Below, in pieces: positions 25,068-33,887 of a stretch of DNA of 64,000 nucleotides (position 1 is its first letter; each line of letters starts with the position of its first letter). Position numbers and translations under genes: made by a program. The notes below the pieces were generated by a model. That model ran no database searches. It was not told the origin of the DNA and saw only the letters and a program-made list of their open reading frames with translations. Origin of the DNA: Planctomycetota bacterium (lineage in GTDB: Bacteria > Planctomycetota > Planctomycetia > Gemmatales > Gemmataceae). Location: assembly GCA_016191165.1 (NCBI GenBank), contig JACPPF010000023.1, forward strand, positions 157,045 to 221,044, written 5' to 3'.

Positions 25068-25425
25068 CGTTTTTCTCCGCTTTGCGTCGCATTACCTTCT
25101 CCCGTAATCGAGCCACCCATTCTTCGTGGGTCATATTTTCATCCGGGGGCGCAAAAATGCCGCCGCGCGCCTGCTGCTCCGCGATCCGTTTTTCCTGAAT
25201 CTCCTCCACACGGCGATCTCGTTGGGCGAGTTCGTCCTGGTGTTTGTTGATGTAATCGGCGATCACGTCGAGTTCCGCACGCGATAGCGCCGGCATGAGT
25301 TGGAGAATCTCGTCCCAGGCATAGCCGCGGTGAGACCAATAGAACACGTCCATAACCGTGATGCGCGAAGTTGAAAGTTGCAATCCGCGACCACGATTTA
25401 CGAGTTCGACCGTTTCGGTTTTCAT
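25048..25425 (-). CDS. DUF433-type protein, putative antitoxin
   Basis: About 125 residues. The core GRGLQLSTSRITVMDVFYWSHRGYAWDEILQLMPALSRAELDVIADYI is the DUF433 helix-turn-helix fold (I-x-V-x-D-V ... G-x-x-x-x-E-I ... P-x-L-x-x-x-x-V). A charged tail follows, ending inside the PIN-like gene. The start at 25425 gives MKTETVEL; 25437 and 25443 are in-frame alternatives. It lies behind grpE on the same strand. Confidence 0.65.
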   Translation of the reverse strand: MKTETVELVNRGRGLQLSTSRITVMDVFYWSHRGYAWDEILQLMPALSRAELDVIADYINKHQDELAQRDRRVEEIQEKRIAEQQARGGIFAPPDENMTHEEWVARLREKVMRRKAEKNGEGHSG

Positions 25426-25495
25426 GGGAGTTTCCATGTCCATAGGCGTAAAGGCATCATACCACCTGAAAGGCGCCGCGCGAGCGCCAAACGGA

Positions 25496-26014
25496 TCACC
25501 CCCTGGTCGACACAATGACCTTCGCTGGCCGCAACACGCGGTCCTGGTTCATGAAACCTTGCTCCACCACCTGCAAAACGAGGTTTGGCTCGACACTCTC
25601 CACGGGTTGCTGCATGACGGCTTCATGCACGTTCGGATCGAACGGCTTGTCGTGGGCGTCGATGCGCGTGATGCCGTGCCGTTTGAGAAGCTCAAGGAAC
25701 TGCGTTTGCACCATGGCGACGCCCTGGACCAGCGCGCTCTCGTCACCGGCCTTGCGCGCGGCCGCAACGGCGCGATCGAGGTTGTCGAGGATCGGTAGAA
25801 GGTCGAGCGCCAGCGGGCCGAAGGCGTATTTGCGATCCATCTCGCGCTCGCGCTGGCTGCGCTTTTGGTAGTTGACAAACTCGGCCTGCGTGCGTTTTAC
25901 GAGATCTTCAAATTGATCGCGCTCGGCCGCCAGCTTTTGGAGTTTTGCCAACTCCTCCGGCACGAAAACCCGCGGCGGGGCGACATCGGCGTTGACGTCG
26001 GCTTCGTCGCTCAT
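25496..26014 (-). CDS. grpE: Nucleotide exchange factor GrpE
   Basis: Releases ADP from DnaK. 172 residues with a long N-terminal coiled coil (EELAKLQKLAAERDQFEDLVKRTQAEFVNYQKR, ~21-53), then ALDLLPILDNLDRAVAAA and the C-terminal beta domain VHEAVMQQPVESVEPNLVLQVVEQGF. dnaJ lies upstream in the same run, but no dnaK is present in the window. Confidence 0.93.
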   Translation of the reverse strand: MSDEADVNADVAPPRVFVPEELAKLQKLAAERDQFEDLVKRTQAEFVNYQKRSQREREMDRKYAFGPLALDLLPILDNLDRAVAAARKAGDESALVQGVAMVQTQFLELLKRHGITRIDAHDKPFDPNVHEAVMQQPVESVEPNLVLQVVEQGFMNQDRVLRPAKVIVSTRG

Positions 26015-26029
26015 GTTCAGGTCTCCAAA

Positions 26030-26059
26030 CCCCTGGATTCGCTGCGCTCATCCAGGGGC
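26030..26059. repeat. CCCCTGGA palindrome overlapping the dnaJ 3' end
   Basis: CCCCTGGA (26030-26037) and TCCAGGGG (26052-26059) flank TTCGCTGCGCTCA. It belongs to the CCCAGGGG-GAGCGCAGCGAA family, also at 28963-29038, 40340-40368 and 46441-46469. The dnaJ stop codon (26048) lies within it, so the last residues A-P-G come from the repeat. Confidence 0.7.
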
Positions 26060-27190
26060 TTCTGGGTCTTCCTTCTTATCCGGGCCCGTGAAAAGTTCAC
26101 GCACCTTCTCGAAAAAGCTCTTGCGATGCGGCGATACATTCTTGTGGTCCAACTCCGCCAGTTCGCGTAGCAACTCTTCCTGACGCGGCGACAAGTTGCG
26201 CGGGGTCTCGACAACGACAATCACATGGAGGTCGCCACGGCGGCCGCCGGCGCCGAGGATTGGCATCCCCTTGCCGGATATGCGAATGACATCGCCCGAT
26301 TGCACGCCGGCCTTGATCGTATGTTTCAGTGGAGCGTCAAGGCTGGGAACCTCGATCTCCGCGCCAAGGGCCGCCTGGCTGAAGGTAACAGGCACCTGGC
26401 AGACGAGGTCGTCGTTCTTGCGGCGGAACATCTCGTGCTCGCGCACATGAACTTCGCAGATGAAGTTGCCGCGGGGGGCGCCCGCTTCGCCGGCCTCGCC
26501 TTCCCCGCGAAGGGTCATGCGTTGCCCGGACTGAATGCCCGGTGGGACCGACAACTCCAGGGTGCGCGTGACCTTGATTCGCCCGCGGCCTCGGCAGGCG
26601 GTGCAGGGGTCGGTGATGACCTCGCCGGCGCCGCTGCACGCAGTGCAGGTGGAGCTCATCTGAAAGGGGCCCATGCGGACGGCGGTTTCGCCGCGCCCGC
26701 CGCACTGCCGACATTTCGCGGGTCGGCTGCCGCGCCGTGCGCCGCTGCCGGAGCATTCAACGCACAGTTCCTGCCGGGGGACCTCGATGGTTTTCTTGCA
26801 CCCGCGATAGGCCTCGACCAGGTCGATTTCCAGAGCGTAGGCCAGGTGGTTTCCCGCCTGCGGCCCGCGCCGGCCTCCGCCGAAGATGCTGCCGAGAATA
26901 TCGCCCAGGCCCCCCATGCCCTGGAAGATTGAATCCAGGTTGCTGAAATCCGGGGGGCCGGCGCCCTGTAATCCCTCGTGGCCGTAACGGTCATAGAGTT
27001 GCCGTTTTTCGCCATCACTGAGGATTGCATAGGCCTCCGCCGCTTCCTTGAACCTGGTCTCGGCGTCCTGGTCGCCGGGGTTCCGGTCGGGATGATACTT
27101 CATCGCCAGGCCGCGGTACGCCTTCTTGAGTTCATCGTCGGAGGCGGTTCGGGCAACGCCCAGCACTTCGTAGTAATCCCGCTTGCTCAT
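26048..27190 (-). CDS. dnaJ: Chaperone DnaJ
   Basis: Hsp40 cochaperone of DnaK. The J domain (residues ~4-70) has YHPDRNPGD. The G/F stretch ([21 protein letters not shown]) is at ~85-110. Four CxxCxGxG zinc motifs follow at ~144-205 ([32 protein letters not shown]), then the two beta substrate-binding domains (~210-350). Normal length. The C-terminal end is shaped by a palindrome. Confidence 0.95.
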   Translation of the reverse strand: MSKRDYYEVLGVARTASDDELKKAYRGLAMKYHPDRNPGDQDAETRFKEAAEAYAILSDGEKRQLYDRYGHEGLQGAGPPDFSNLDSIFQGMGGLGDILGSIFGGGRRGPQAGNHLAYALEIDLVEAYRGCKKTIEVPRQELCVECSGSGARRGSRPAKCRQCGGRGETAVRMGPFQMSSTCTACSGAGEVITDPCTACRGRGRIKVTRTLELSVPPGIQSGQRMTLRGEGEAGEAGAPRGNFICEVHVREHEMFRRKNDDLVCQVPVTFSQAALGAEIEVPSLDAPLKHTIKAGVQSGDVIRISGKGMPILGAGGRRGDLHVIVVVETPRNLSPRQEELLRELAELDHKNVSPHRKSFFEKVRELFTGPDKKEDPEAPG

Positions 27191-27203
27191 TGGTGCTCCG
27201 CAG

Positions 27204-27290
27204 GGAAAAAGTCAAAAGGAAAAAGGAAAAAGGGAAGAAAACTCCCTCTTTCCTTTTATCACTTTTTCCTTTTTCCTTTTGACTTTTTCC
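27204..27290. repeat. Large A/T-run inverted repeat between groEL and dnaJ
   Basis: GGAAAAAGTCAAAAGGAAAA... (from 27204) and its inverse ending at 27290 (...TTTTCCTTTTGACTTTTTCC) form arms of about 28 bases around an AGGGAAGAAAACTCCCTCTTTCC centre. It could stabilise or attenuate the transcript between groEL1 and dnaJ. Confidence 0.7.
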
Positions 27291-27294
27291 TTGA

Positions 27295-28935
27295 TTACCG
27301 AATCGCCCCCGCGACCTTGTTGCGCGGCTCGTCGGCGTCGATGCGGGTAATCATGACTTCGGTCGTCAGCATCAAGCCGGCGATGCTGGCGGCGTTTTGC
27401 AGGGCGGAGCGCGTGACCTTGGTCGGGTCGATGACGCCGGCCTTGATCATGTCCTCGTATTCGCCGGTCAACGCGTTGAAGCCGATGTTGAAGCCTTTTT
27501 CGCCGCGCATGCGAACTTCATCGGCGACGACGGCGCCGTCCTGTCCGGAGTTCTCGGCAAGGATGCGGACCGGTTTCTCGAGGGCGCGGGCGACGATTTC
27601 GGCCCCGGCCTTTTCATCGCCGTGCAGCTTCTTGACGGTGTCGCGGACCGCGCCGATGGCGCGAATCAATGCCACCCCGCCGCCCGGCAAAATGCCTTCC
27701 GCCACGGCGGCGCGGGTCGCGTGCAGAGCGTCTTCGACCCGGCCCTTTTTCTGCTTCATGTCGGCCTCGGTCGCCGCGCCGACGCGGATGATGGCCACGC
27801 CGCCGGTGAGCTTCGCCAGCCGTTCGCTGAATTTTTCCTTGTCGTATTCGCTTTCGGTCTGATTCATTTGAGCGCGAATCTGATCGATGCGAGCCATGAT
27901 CGCGTCCTTCTTGCCGGCGCCGGACACGATCGTACAGCCTTCCTTCTCGACGATGACCTGTTTGGCCTTGCCGAGCTGGGTCAACTCGATGTTTTCCAGC
28001 TTCAGTCCCAGATCCTCGCTGATGAACTGCCCGCCGGTCAGCGTGGCGATGTCGCCCAGCAGAGCCTTGCGACGATCGCCAAAGCCCGGGGCCTTGACCG
28101 CGCAAACTTGGAGACCGCTGCGAAGACGGTTGACGACCAGGGCCGCCAGGGCTTCGCTTTCGACGTCGTCGGCGACAATCAGAAGCGGCTTGCCCGAGTT
28201 GTAAATCTTCTCGAGCAGCGGAATCATGTCGCGCACGCTGGAGAGTTTCTTTTCAAAGATTAGGATGTAGCAATCTTCGAGGACCGCCTTCATCTCGGTC
28301 GCATCGGTGATGAAGTACGGGGAGATATAGCCCTTGTCGAATTGCATGCCCTCGACGAAATCGAGCGTCGTCTCGGAGGTCTTGCCTTCCTCGACGGTGA
28401 TGACGCCGTCCTGGCCGACCTTTTCAAACGCCTGGGCCATCATCTTGCCGATGACCTGATCATTGTTGGCGCTGATGGACGCGACGTGGGTGAGCATGGC
28501 CTCGCCGCCCTTGTCCCAGGCGGGGATGCGTTTGGAGCTTTCTTCGAGGAAGGCAACAACTGCGTCCACGGCCTTGTCGATGCCGCGTTTGACGGACATC
28601 GGATTGGCGCCGGCAGTAATGTTGCGAAGGCCTTCCTGGTAAATGGACAGCGCCAGGATGGTGGCGGTGGTGGTGCCATCGCCAGCGATGTCGCTGGTTT
28701 TTTGGGCGACGGCGTTGACGAGTTTCGCGCCCATGTTTTCAAACGGATCGGGGAGGTCGATCTCCTTGGAAACGGTGACGCCGTCCTTCGTGACGGTCGG
28801 ACCACCGAACGATTTTTCGATGATGACGTTGCGCCCGGTCGGTCCGAGCGTGCTGCCGACGGCCTTGGCGAGCTGGTCGGCGCCGGCGAGGAGTTTCTTG
28901 CGGGCTTCGTCGGTGTAGAGTAGTTGCTTGGCCAT
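27295..28935 (-). CDS. groEL: Chaperonin GroEL, copy 1 (no GGM tail)
   Basis: 60-kDa chaperonin, 546 residues from [35 protein letters not shown]. The ATPase motif [10 protein letters not shown] (~residues 86-95) is present, as is the C-terminal [16 protein letters not shown] framework. It ends in [14 protein letters not shown] and lacks the flexible Gly-Gly-Met tail that copy 2 retains, which may mean a different substrate range. It follows groES closely, the classical groESL order. Confidence 0.95.
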   Translation of the reverse strand: MAKQLLYTDEARKKLLAGADQLAKAVGSTLGPTGRNVIIEKSFGGPTVTKDGVTVSKEIDLPDPFENMGAKLVNAVAQKTSDIAGDGTTTATILALSIYQEGLRNITAGANPMSVKRGIDKAVDAVVAFLEESSKRIPAWDKGGEAMLTHVASISANNDQVIGKMMAQAFEKVGQDGVITVEEGKTSETTLDFVEGMQFDKGYISPYFITDATEMKAVLEDCYILIFEKKLSSVRDMIPLLEKIYNSGKPLLIVADDVESEALAALVVNRLRSGLQVCAVKAPGFGDRRKALLGDIATLTGGQFISEDLGLKLENIELTQLGKAKQVIVEKEGCTIVSGAGKKDAIMARIDQIRAQMNQTESEYDKEKFSERLAKLTGGVAIIRVGAATEADMKQKKGRVEDALHATRAAVAEGILPGGGVALIRAIGAVRDTVKKLHGDEKAGAEIVARALEKPVRILAENSGQDGAVVADEVRMRGEKGFNIGFNALTGEYEDMIKAGVIDPTKVTRSALQNAASIAGLMLTTEVMITRIDADEPRNKVAGAIR

Positions 28936-28962
28936 ATGGGAAAACTCCGATGATTTTCGACA

Positions 28963-29038
28963 AGCCCAGGGGTGAGCGCAGCGAACCACTGGGATGGGTT
29001 ATGTCAAGCCCAGGGGTTCTCTGCGCTCACCCCTGGGT
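28963..29038. repeat. Paired CCCAGGGG palindromes between groES and groEL1
   Basis: Two units, AGCCCAGGGGTGAGCGCAGC (from 28964) and AGCCCAGGGGTTCTCTGCGC (from 29006), each with a partner arm, in inverse orientation. The block sits inside the groESL transcript and could form strong hairpins affecting the groES:groEL ratio. Confidence 0.65.
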
Positions 29039-29048
29039 CTACGAGGTT

Positions 29049-29354
29049 TTACTTCACGATTTTGGCGAGGATGTCGCTTTCGCGCAGAATCTTGACTTCC
29101 TTGGAGCCGACCTTGACGTCGTTGCCCGCGTATTTGCCGTAGAGGACTTCATCCCCCTTGGCGACGGCCACGACGGCGCGATTGCCGTTGTCAAGCAATT
29201 TGCCTGGCCCAACTGCGATGACGGTGCCGCGCTGCGGCTTCTGCTTTGCACTGTCGGGCAGCAGGATGCCGCCGGCGGTTTTCTCCTCCGCTTCGAGCGG
29301 TTCGACAACGATGCGATCATCCAGAGGACGAATGGTGTTTTTTTCTTTGCTCAT
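29049..29354 (-). CDS. groES: Co-chaperonin GroES
   Basis: About 101 residues from SKEKNTIRPLDDRIVVEPL. GroES features present: mobile loop EAEEKTAGGILLPDSAKQKPQRG, GPGKL, GDEVLYGKYAGNDVKV and the KILRESDILAKI end. It caps GroEL. It lies between the toxin gene (end 29385) and groEL1. Confidence 0.95.
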   Translation of the reverse strand: MSKEKNTIRPLDDRIVVEPLEAEEKTAGGILLPDSAKQKPQRGTVIAVGPGKLLDNGNRAVVAVAKGDEVLYGKYAGNDVKVGSKEVKILRESDILAKIVK

Positions 29355-29384
29355 TGTTGGTTCCTCGGTATGGGTCCTTTCCAA

Positions 29385-29681
29385 TCACGCCCGCCGTTGC
29401 CACACAGCCGGATCGCGTGAAGTATGAAACACGGCGATGACCATCACGTGATCGTCATGCACCTGATAATAGAGGCAGTAGGGCCAATTGCTTACCAGCG
29501 CCTCGCGAATACCGGGCCAAGTTTCAGGATAGCGGTCGGGGCGCTCGCCAATGGCTTCCAATGTTGCATCGATTTCCGAGGCAAAACGCAGGCCGAGCCC
29601 GCTCCGACGTTCTTCATACCATGCCACGGCTTCTTCATACTCGGCCCGAGCCATTCGCCGTAGCCGGACCTCGACGCTCAT
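29385..29681 (-). CDS. ParE/RelE-family toxin
   Basis: 98 residues from SVEVRLRRMARAEYEEAVAWYEERRSGLGLRF, the standard ParE/RelE start, with ERPDRYPETWPGIREALVSNWPYCLYYQV and FHTSRDPAVWQRR as the C-terminal strand block. It overlaps the antitoxin gene by four bases (ATGA) and is read after it. Targets of the family are gyrase or ribosome-bound mRNA; which applies here is unknown. Confidence 0.85.
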   Translation of the reverse strand: MSVEVRLRRMARAEYEEAVAWYEERRSGLGLRFASEIDATLEAIGERPDRYPETWPGIREALVSNWPYCLYYQVHDDHVMVIAVFHTSRDPAVWQRRA

Positions 29682-29911
29682 TTCGAAAACCTCTTGAGCG
29701 TGTCGGCCAAGACATCCTTCCACTTCACATAGTCATCTGGCGTTGCTTCCGCCTCGGCAATTCGGCGACGCAATTCGGCTCGCTGCTCGTCGTCTAAAAA
29801 CGAGCCCGGCTGCTTGGCGACGAGCACGCTGTCCCAGAGTTGGCCTGCGAGGGCCAATTTTTCGTCGGGGCTAAGGCGATCAAGCCCAAGCGATTCCATT
29901 GTTGCAGCCAT
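29678..29911 (-). CDS. Addiction-module antitoxin
   Basis: 77 residues resembling the short acidic antitoxins of RelE/ParE modules: LSPDEKLALAGQLWDSV, a Glu/Asp-rich helix (DDEQRAELRRRIAEAEATPDDYVKWKDV) and a C-terminal helix that should cover the toxin. It begins 12 bases after groEL2, inside the chaperonin run, and overlaps the toxin by four bases. Confidence 0.8.
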   Translation of the reverse strand: MAATMESLGLDRLSPDEKLALAGQLWDSVLVAKQPGSFLDDEQRAELRRRIAEAEATPDDYVKWKDVLADTLKRFSK

Positions 29912-29923
29912 TGGATCCTCCGC

Positions 29924-31639
29924 TTACATCATGCCACCCATGCCGCCCATTCCCCCCATGCCACCCATACCCATTCCTCCCATGCCACCCATACCTCCCA
30001 TGCCACCGTCATGGCCGTGGTGATCGTGGTGATCGTCGGGTTTTTCCTTGGACGGGATGTCGGCGATGAGCGATTCGGTGGTGAGCAGCAGGCAGGCAAC
30101 GGAAGCGGCGTTTTGCAACGCGCTGCGCGTGACCTTGACGGGATCGACGACGCCGGCCTTACGCATGTCGCCGTACTCGCCAGTGAGGGCGTTGTATCCG
30201 TAGTTCTTTTCCTTGTTGCGCCGAATGTTATTGACGACCACGGAGCCATCGACGCCCGCGTTCTCCGCGATGAGCCGACAGGGCATGTCAAGGACATTGG
30301 CCAGCACGCGAATGCCGAGCGCCTCGTCGGGGTTGTCATTCTGGAGCTTGTCGAGGCATTTGCGCGATTGCAAGAGGGCAACACCTCCGCCGGCGACAAT
30401 GCCCTCGGCAATTGCCGCGCGCGTCGCATGGAGGGCGTCTTCATAGAGGGCCTTGCGTTCCTTCATTTCCGTTTCGGTGGCGGCGCCAACCTTCAGCTGG
30501 GCCACGCCACCCGCGAGTTTCGCGAGCCGCTCTTGAAGTTTTTCTTGATCGTATTCGCTGTCGGTCTTTTCGATTTCCTTGCGGATCATCTCGACACGGC
30601 CATCGATCGCTTTTTGGTCGCCGGCGCCTTCGGTGACGGTCGTGTTCTCGGCATCGACCTTGACCTTCTTGGCCCGGCCGAGGTCGGTCAGCTTGATGTT
30701 TTCGAGCTGAATGCCGAGATCTTTGAAAATCGCCTTGCCCCCCGTCAGCGTGGCCAGGTCTTCGAGCATCGCCTTGCGGCGGTCGCCGTATCCAGGCGCC
30801 TTGACCGCGCACACCTTCAGGATGCCCTTGAGCTTGTTGACAACAAGCGTGGCCAGGGCTTCGCCTTCGATGTCCTCGGCGATAATGAACAGCGGCTTGT
30901 TTTCCTTGGACAAGGTTTCAAGAAGGGGAATGAGGCTCTTGACGTTGGAGATTTTTTCTTCGTAGATGAGGATGTAGGGATTTTCCATCTCGACGATGAC
31001 TTCTTCTTGATTCGTGACGAAGTGCGGCGAGAGGTAACCGCGGTCGAACTGCATGCCTTGAACGACGACCACTTCGGTCTCGGCCGAACGGCCTTCCTCG
31101 ACCGTGATGACGCCGTTGGAGGCGCCGACTTTCTTCATCGCCTCGGCGAGTTTCGAGCCGATTTCTTTGTTATTGTTGGCGGCGATGGTGGCGACTTCGG
31201 TGATCTCCTTGTCGTCGTTATCCGCGATTTTCTCGGCCATCTTGTGCAACTCTTCCACGACGCGTTCGACGCCTTTCTGAATGCCCCGCGTGAGGGCCAT
31301 GGGGTCGGCCCCGGCGGCGATGTTCTTGAGGCCTTCGCGGTAAATCGCCTCGGCGAGGACCGTCGCGGTCGTGGTGCCATCGCCGGCCACGTCGCTCGTC
31401 TTCGACGCAGCTTCCTTCACGAGCTGAGCGCCCATGTTCTCATAAACATCCTCGAGTTCGATTTCCTCCGCGACCGTGACGCCGTCTTTGGTCACATTCG
31501 GGCTGCCCCAGCCCTTGTCGATGACGGCATTTCGACCGCGAGGCCCAAGGGTGGAACAAACGGCTCGAGCCAGCTTGTTGACGCCGGCGAGCAGCTTTTG
31601 ACGGGCTTCGTCACTGTACGAGAGTTGTTTGGCGGCCAT
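29924..31639 (-). CDS. groEL: Chaperonin GroEL, copy 2 (with GGM tail)
   Basis: 571 residues from [36 protein letters not shown], with AAGG/AAGGAG-type SD just upstream and [10 protein letters not shown] at ~residue 88. The C-terminus is a His/Asp stretch and a long [10 protein letters not shown] tail. The start at 31639 matches the family start; the upstream open frame to 31906 is not conserved in kind. It is first in the long stress-protein run and has a sigma-54 promoter ~130 bases upstream. Confidence 0.95.
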   Translation of the reverse strand: MAAKQLSYSDEARQKLLAGVNKLARAVCSTLGPRGRNAVIDKGWGSPNVTKDGVTVAEEIELEDVYENMGAQLVKEAASKTSDVAGDGTTTATVLAEAIYREGLKNIAAGADPMALTRGIQKGVERVVEELHKMAEKIADNDDKEITEVATIAANNNKEIGSKLAEAMKKVGASNGVITVEEGRSAETEVVVVQGMQFDRGYLSPHFVTNQEEVIVEMENPYILIYEEKISNVKSLIPLLETLSKENKPLFIIAEDIEGEALATLVVNKLKGILKVCAVKAPGYGDRRKAMLEDLATLTGGKAIFKDLGIQLENIKLTDLGRAKKVKVDAENTTVTEGAGDQKAIDGRVEMIRKEIEKTDSEYDQEKLQERLAKLAGGVAQLKVGAATETEMKERKALYEDALHATRAAIAEGIVAGGGVALLQSRKCLDKLQNDNPDEALGIRVLANVLDMPCRLIAENAGVDGSVVVNNIRRNKEKNYGYNALTGEYGDMRKAGVVDPVKVTRSALQNAASVACLLLTTESLIADIPSKEKPDDHHDHHGHDGGMGGMGGMGGMGMGGMGGMGGMGGMM

Positions 31640-31768
31640 GTCGCGGATCTCCTTGGAACCTTTTGATATCGCATGCTGAATAGCGCCGGCCCGGCGAGGG
31701 GCAAGCGCTAAACGAATTCTTGGTCCGTTCAATCGAGGGAATCTCCCTCGTCGGGTTGGCGATTGCCA

Positions 31769-31784
31769 AGCAAGGGGCGTGCCA
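31769..31784 (-). promoter_or_regulatory. Sigma-54 (RpoN) promoter upstream of groEL2
   Basis: The minus strand reads TGGCACG-CCCC-TTGCT (TGGCACG at 31784-31778, TTGCT at 31773-31769). This matches the -24/-12 sigma-54 consensus TGGCACG-N4-TTGC(A/T) in every fixed base. It lies about 130 bases before the groEL2 start and points the right way. No CIRCE element was seen. Confidence 0.7.
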
Positions 31785-32145
31785 GAATGACTGTTTACGA
31801 TAAGTCTATGAAAACAATCGTCTTGCGGCGAACGAACAACGCCGCGCCTGCAAAAAACGCTGTCAAACTGGCAGGATGAGGTTCGCGGGTTGACAAATTT
31901 TGTCAAAGTTGGCTTTGAAATGGCACGCCAAGCGACGTCAGGGCAGCATCACCGGCAGGAAGCTATACTGCACGCGCTCGAGATTAGCACAATTGTTACG
32001 AGCCGCGACCATCAGGGAGCGGGGACCAACCCAACGCTCCCTGACGGTCGCGGCTCGCTAAAGAGGATGTGCCATTTTGTGGCCCGTGCCGTATGTCTTG
32101 CGAGAAAGGCGCGGCCCATGGACCGCACGATTTTTTCCGATTCGC
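31785..32145. other. Intergenic region upstream of groEL2
   Basis: No convincing gene. It contains AT-richer DNA near 31790-31830, a TTGACAAATTTTGTCAAAG stretch near 31892, and a palindrome of about 21-base arms at 32000-32056. Activator binding sites for the sigma-54 promoter would be expected here; none was recognised. Confidence 0.4.
32000..32056. repeat. GAGCCGCGACC palindrome
   Basis: GAGCCGCGACCATCAGGGAG (32000-32019) pairs with CTCCCTGACGGTCGCGGCTC (32037-32056) with one mismatch. This resembles other transposon-like palindromes in the window. Confidence 0.7.
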
Positions 32146-32445
32146 TCAAGTCAGGGCCAGGAGCCGCTTTTCCAGTTCGCATTGCCGTTGGAGAGTTTGA
32201 TCGCGCAGGCCTCGCTCCAGGAGGTAGATTCCTGGCGGCTCGAGTGTCTCGCCGACGGTGAGACCGCTCTCGGCGAATCGCTGTCGACCACGCTCAAGCC
32301 ATATGCCGGCACACTCCTCGCAACACAGCCCGTAGGTTTTCAATTCGCCGACAACTCCATCGCTCCACCGGGCCGCGATCTTGTACTTGGCCAGATTTTT
32401 GCAATCCTTGGTGTAACAGAAAACCTGGTAGGGAGGCATTGGCAT
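32146..32445 (-). CDS. Small Cys-rich hypothetical protein
   Basis: 99 residues. Two pairs of cysteines (C9/C15 in FCYTKDC, and CCEEC near 41-45) suggest a zinc site. The C-terminus is a charged amphipathic helix (QTLQRQCELEKRLLAL). No SD is obvious and the start could be 32439. No family recognised; it lies downstream of rnc on the same strand. Confidence 0.5.
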   Translation of the reverse strand: MPMPPYQVFCYTKDCKNLAKYKIAARWSDGVVGELKTYGLCCEECAGIWLERGRQRFAESGLTVGETLEPPGIYLLERGLRDQTLQRQCELEKRLLALT

Positions 32446-32500
32446 GAGAAATCGTAGTTAGGGGAAAGTGGTCAGTGGTCACAAGTCACTAACCGCCCGG

Positions 32501-33229
32501 TCAATCCGTTTCAAAGGGAATCGGTTCGCCGTGGATCTGGGCCAGGGCGTTCATGGCGGCTTTTTGCTCAGCGTCTTTCTTCGTGCGGCCCCAGGCGGCA
32601 GGGTAGTGATAACGGCCCACGACGGCGGAGATCTTGAAGCACTTGGAGTGATCGGGGCCTTTCTCATCGAGCACATGATAGGCCGGAGTCGCGCCGAATT
32701 CCTTCTGGGCGACCTGCTGCAAGAGCGATTTATAGTTGCCTGCATGGGCCGCCTCGGCGACCTCTTCGATCTCGGGGTTAAGGTATTTCAGGATGAACTC
32801 CTTGACCGGCTCCAGGCCTCCGTCAAGATACATGGCGCCGACCAGGGATTCGAAAACATCCGCCAGCAAATTCAAGGGCAATGCGGCTTGAAAGTGCATG
32901 CCCTTGCCAAGGAACAGGAAGTCGCCCAGGTTAAGATGTCGGCTCAGACGGGCGCAAGTGCGCCGGCTGACGACGGCGGATTTGATTTTCGTCAGATCGC
33001 CTTCCTGATAATCGGGAAAGCGAAGGTAAAGCTGCTCGCAGCACACCAGGCCAAGCACGGAATCCCCGAGGAACTCTAAACGCTCGTTGGAGTCGGCCCG
33101 CGTGTCGGCGCCCGAGGTATGCGTCAAGGCGGCGCGCAGCAACTCCAGCCGCTGGAAGCGATAGCCGATCGCCTTCTGGCACTCCTCCAGAATCTCGGTT
33201 TCACGATTGGTGGTCAATTCCGGCGGCAT
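32501..33229 (-). CDS. rnc: Ribonuclease III
   Basis: 242 residues. The RNase III domain has the signature NERLEFLGDSVLGLV (~48-62) with conserved catalytic Glu/Asp, and DVFESLVGAMYLDGG for the second metal set (~124-138). The double-stranded-RNA-binding domain is C-terminal (NYKSLLQQVAQKEFG...DAEQKAAMNALAQI). It cuts rRNA precursors and structured mRNA. Adequate length for a full enzyme. Confidence 0.95.
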   Translation of the reverse strand: MPPELTTNRETEILEECQKAIGYRFQRLELLRAALTHTSGADTRADSNERLEFLGDSVLGLVCCEQLYLRFPDYQEGDLTKIKSAVVSRRTCARLSRHLNLGDFLFLGKGMHFQAALPLNLLADVFESLVGAMYLDGGLEPVKEFILKYLNPEIEEVAEAAHAGNYKSLLQQVAQKEFGATPAYHVLDEKGPDHSKCFKISAVVGRYHYPAAWGRTKKDAEQKAAMNALAQIHGEPIPFETD

Positions 33230-33341
33230 GGATCAAGGGTTCAACTTCCTGGCGAGATTGGTTTAACGTGAAAGTAACATTTCAAGCGTGCGTTGTCAAT
33301 TCTTCTACCCGCGCTCCCCTTCGGGTTCGCGGCTACACCTC

Positions 33342-33887
33342 TCAAACCCTGGCATGTTTGACGTCGGCCAACGCCTGTTCCACCAGCGCAAGCGGGCGCT
33401 GGACCTCCGGCGCCGGCAAACCGCGCAGCGCGGCGAAATAGGTTTCCGCCCGTCCTATCGATCGGGCCCGCGTTTCGGCGGCCAGGTGAGCCATGTCCAA
33501 TAGATTATCGAAAATATCCGCCAGTTTGCATACCTGGACCTGCCAGGGGGCCTTGAGAAGGCCCTCGATATACGCGTGTTCGCGTACTTCCTCGGGGAGC
33601 CGCATGTCCTTCGTCAAATACGCCACCCATGCCGCGACCTCGCTGCCGAAGCGTTCCTGAAGGTCGTCGAAATCGGTCGTCGTGTCTTCGATCGTGTCGT
33701 GCAAAAGGGCCGCCATCATCATGCGTGGATCGGTGAAGCCGAAAACGTCGCGCACGATCAGGCAGACGCGAAAAACATGCGACACATAGGGCGTCGCACG
33801 ATCCTTACGCAGCTGACCGTGATGCACCCGCGCCGCGAATGACGCAGCTTCGAGGACTTGTCCAAAGGCGGCACGGGAATCGGTCAT
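33342..33887 (-). CDS. Small alarmone hydrolase-like HD protein
   Basis: 181 residues, about the size of MESH1-type enzymes that degrade (p)ppGpp. HD-fold residues are visible: TPYVSHVFRV (metal His), ALLHDTIEDT (HDxxED), LTKDMRLP and KLADIFDNL (KLADxxxN). There is no synthetase or regulatory domain. The start at 33887 overlaps the DUF2330 gene by four bases (ATGA), so the two are probably cotranslated. Other nucleotide substrates are possible. Confidence 0.8.
   Translation of the reverse strand: MTDSRAAFGQVLEAASFAARVHHGQLRKDRATPYVSHVFRVCLIVRDVFGFTDPRMMMAALLHDTIEDTTTDFDDLQERFGSEVAAWVAYLTKDMRLPEEVREHAYIEGLLKAPWQVQVCKLADIFDNLLDMAHLAAETRARSIGRAETYFAALRGLPAPEVQRPLALVEQALADVKHARV

Noticed and set aside
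29840..31666. 608-residue ORF on the + strand opposite groEL2
   Set aside because: It is exactly antisense to a clear GroEL and shows no family motif; long antisense frames are usual in GC-rich genes.
31640..31900. CIRCE/HrcA operator before groEL2
   Set aside because: No TTAGCACTC-N9-GAGTGCTAA-like repeat was found on either strand.
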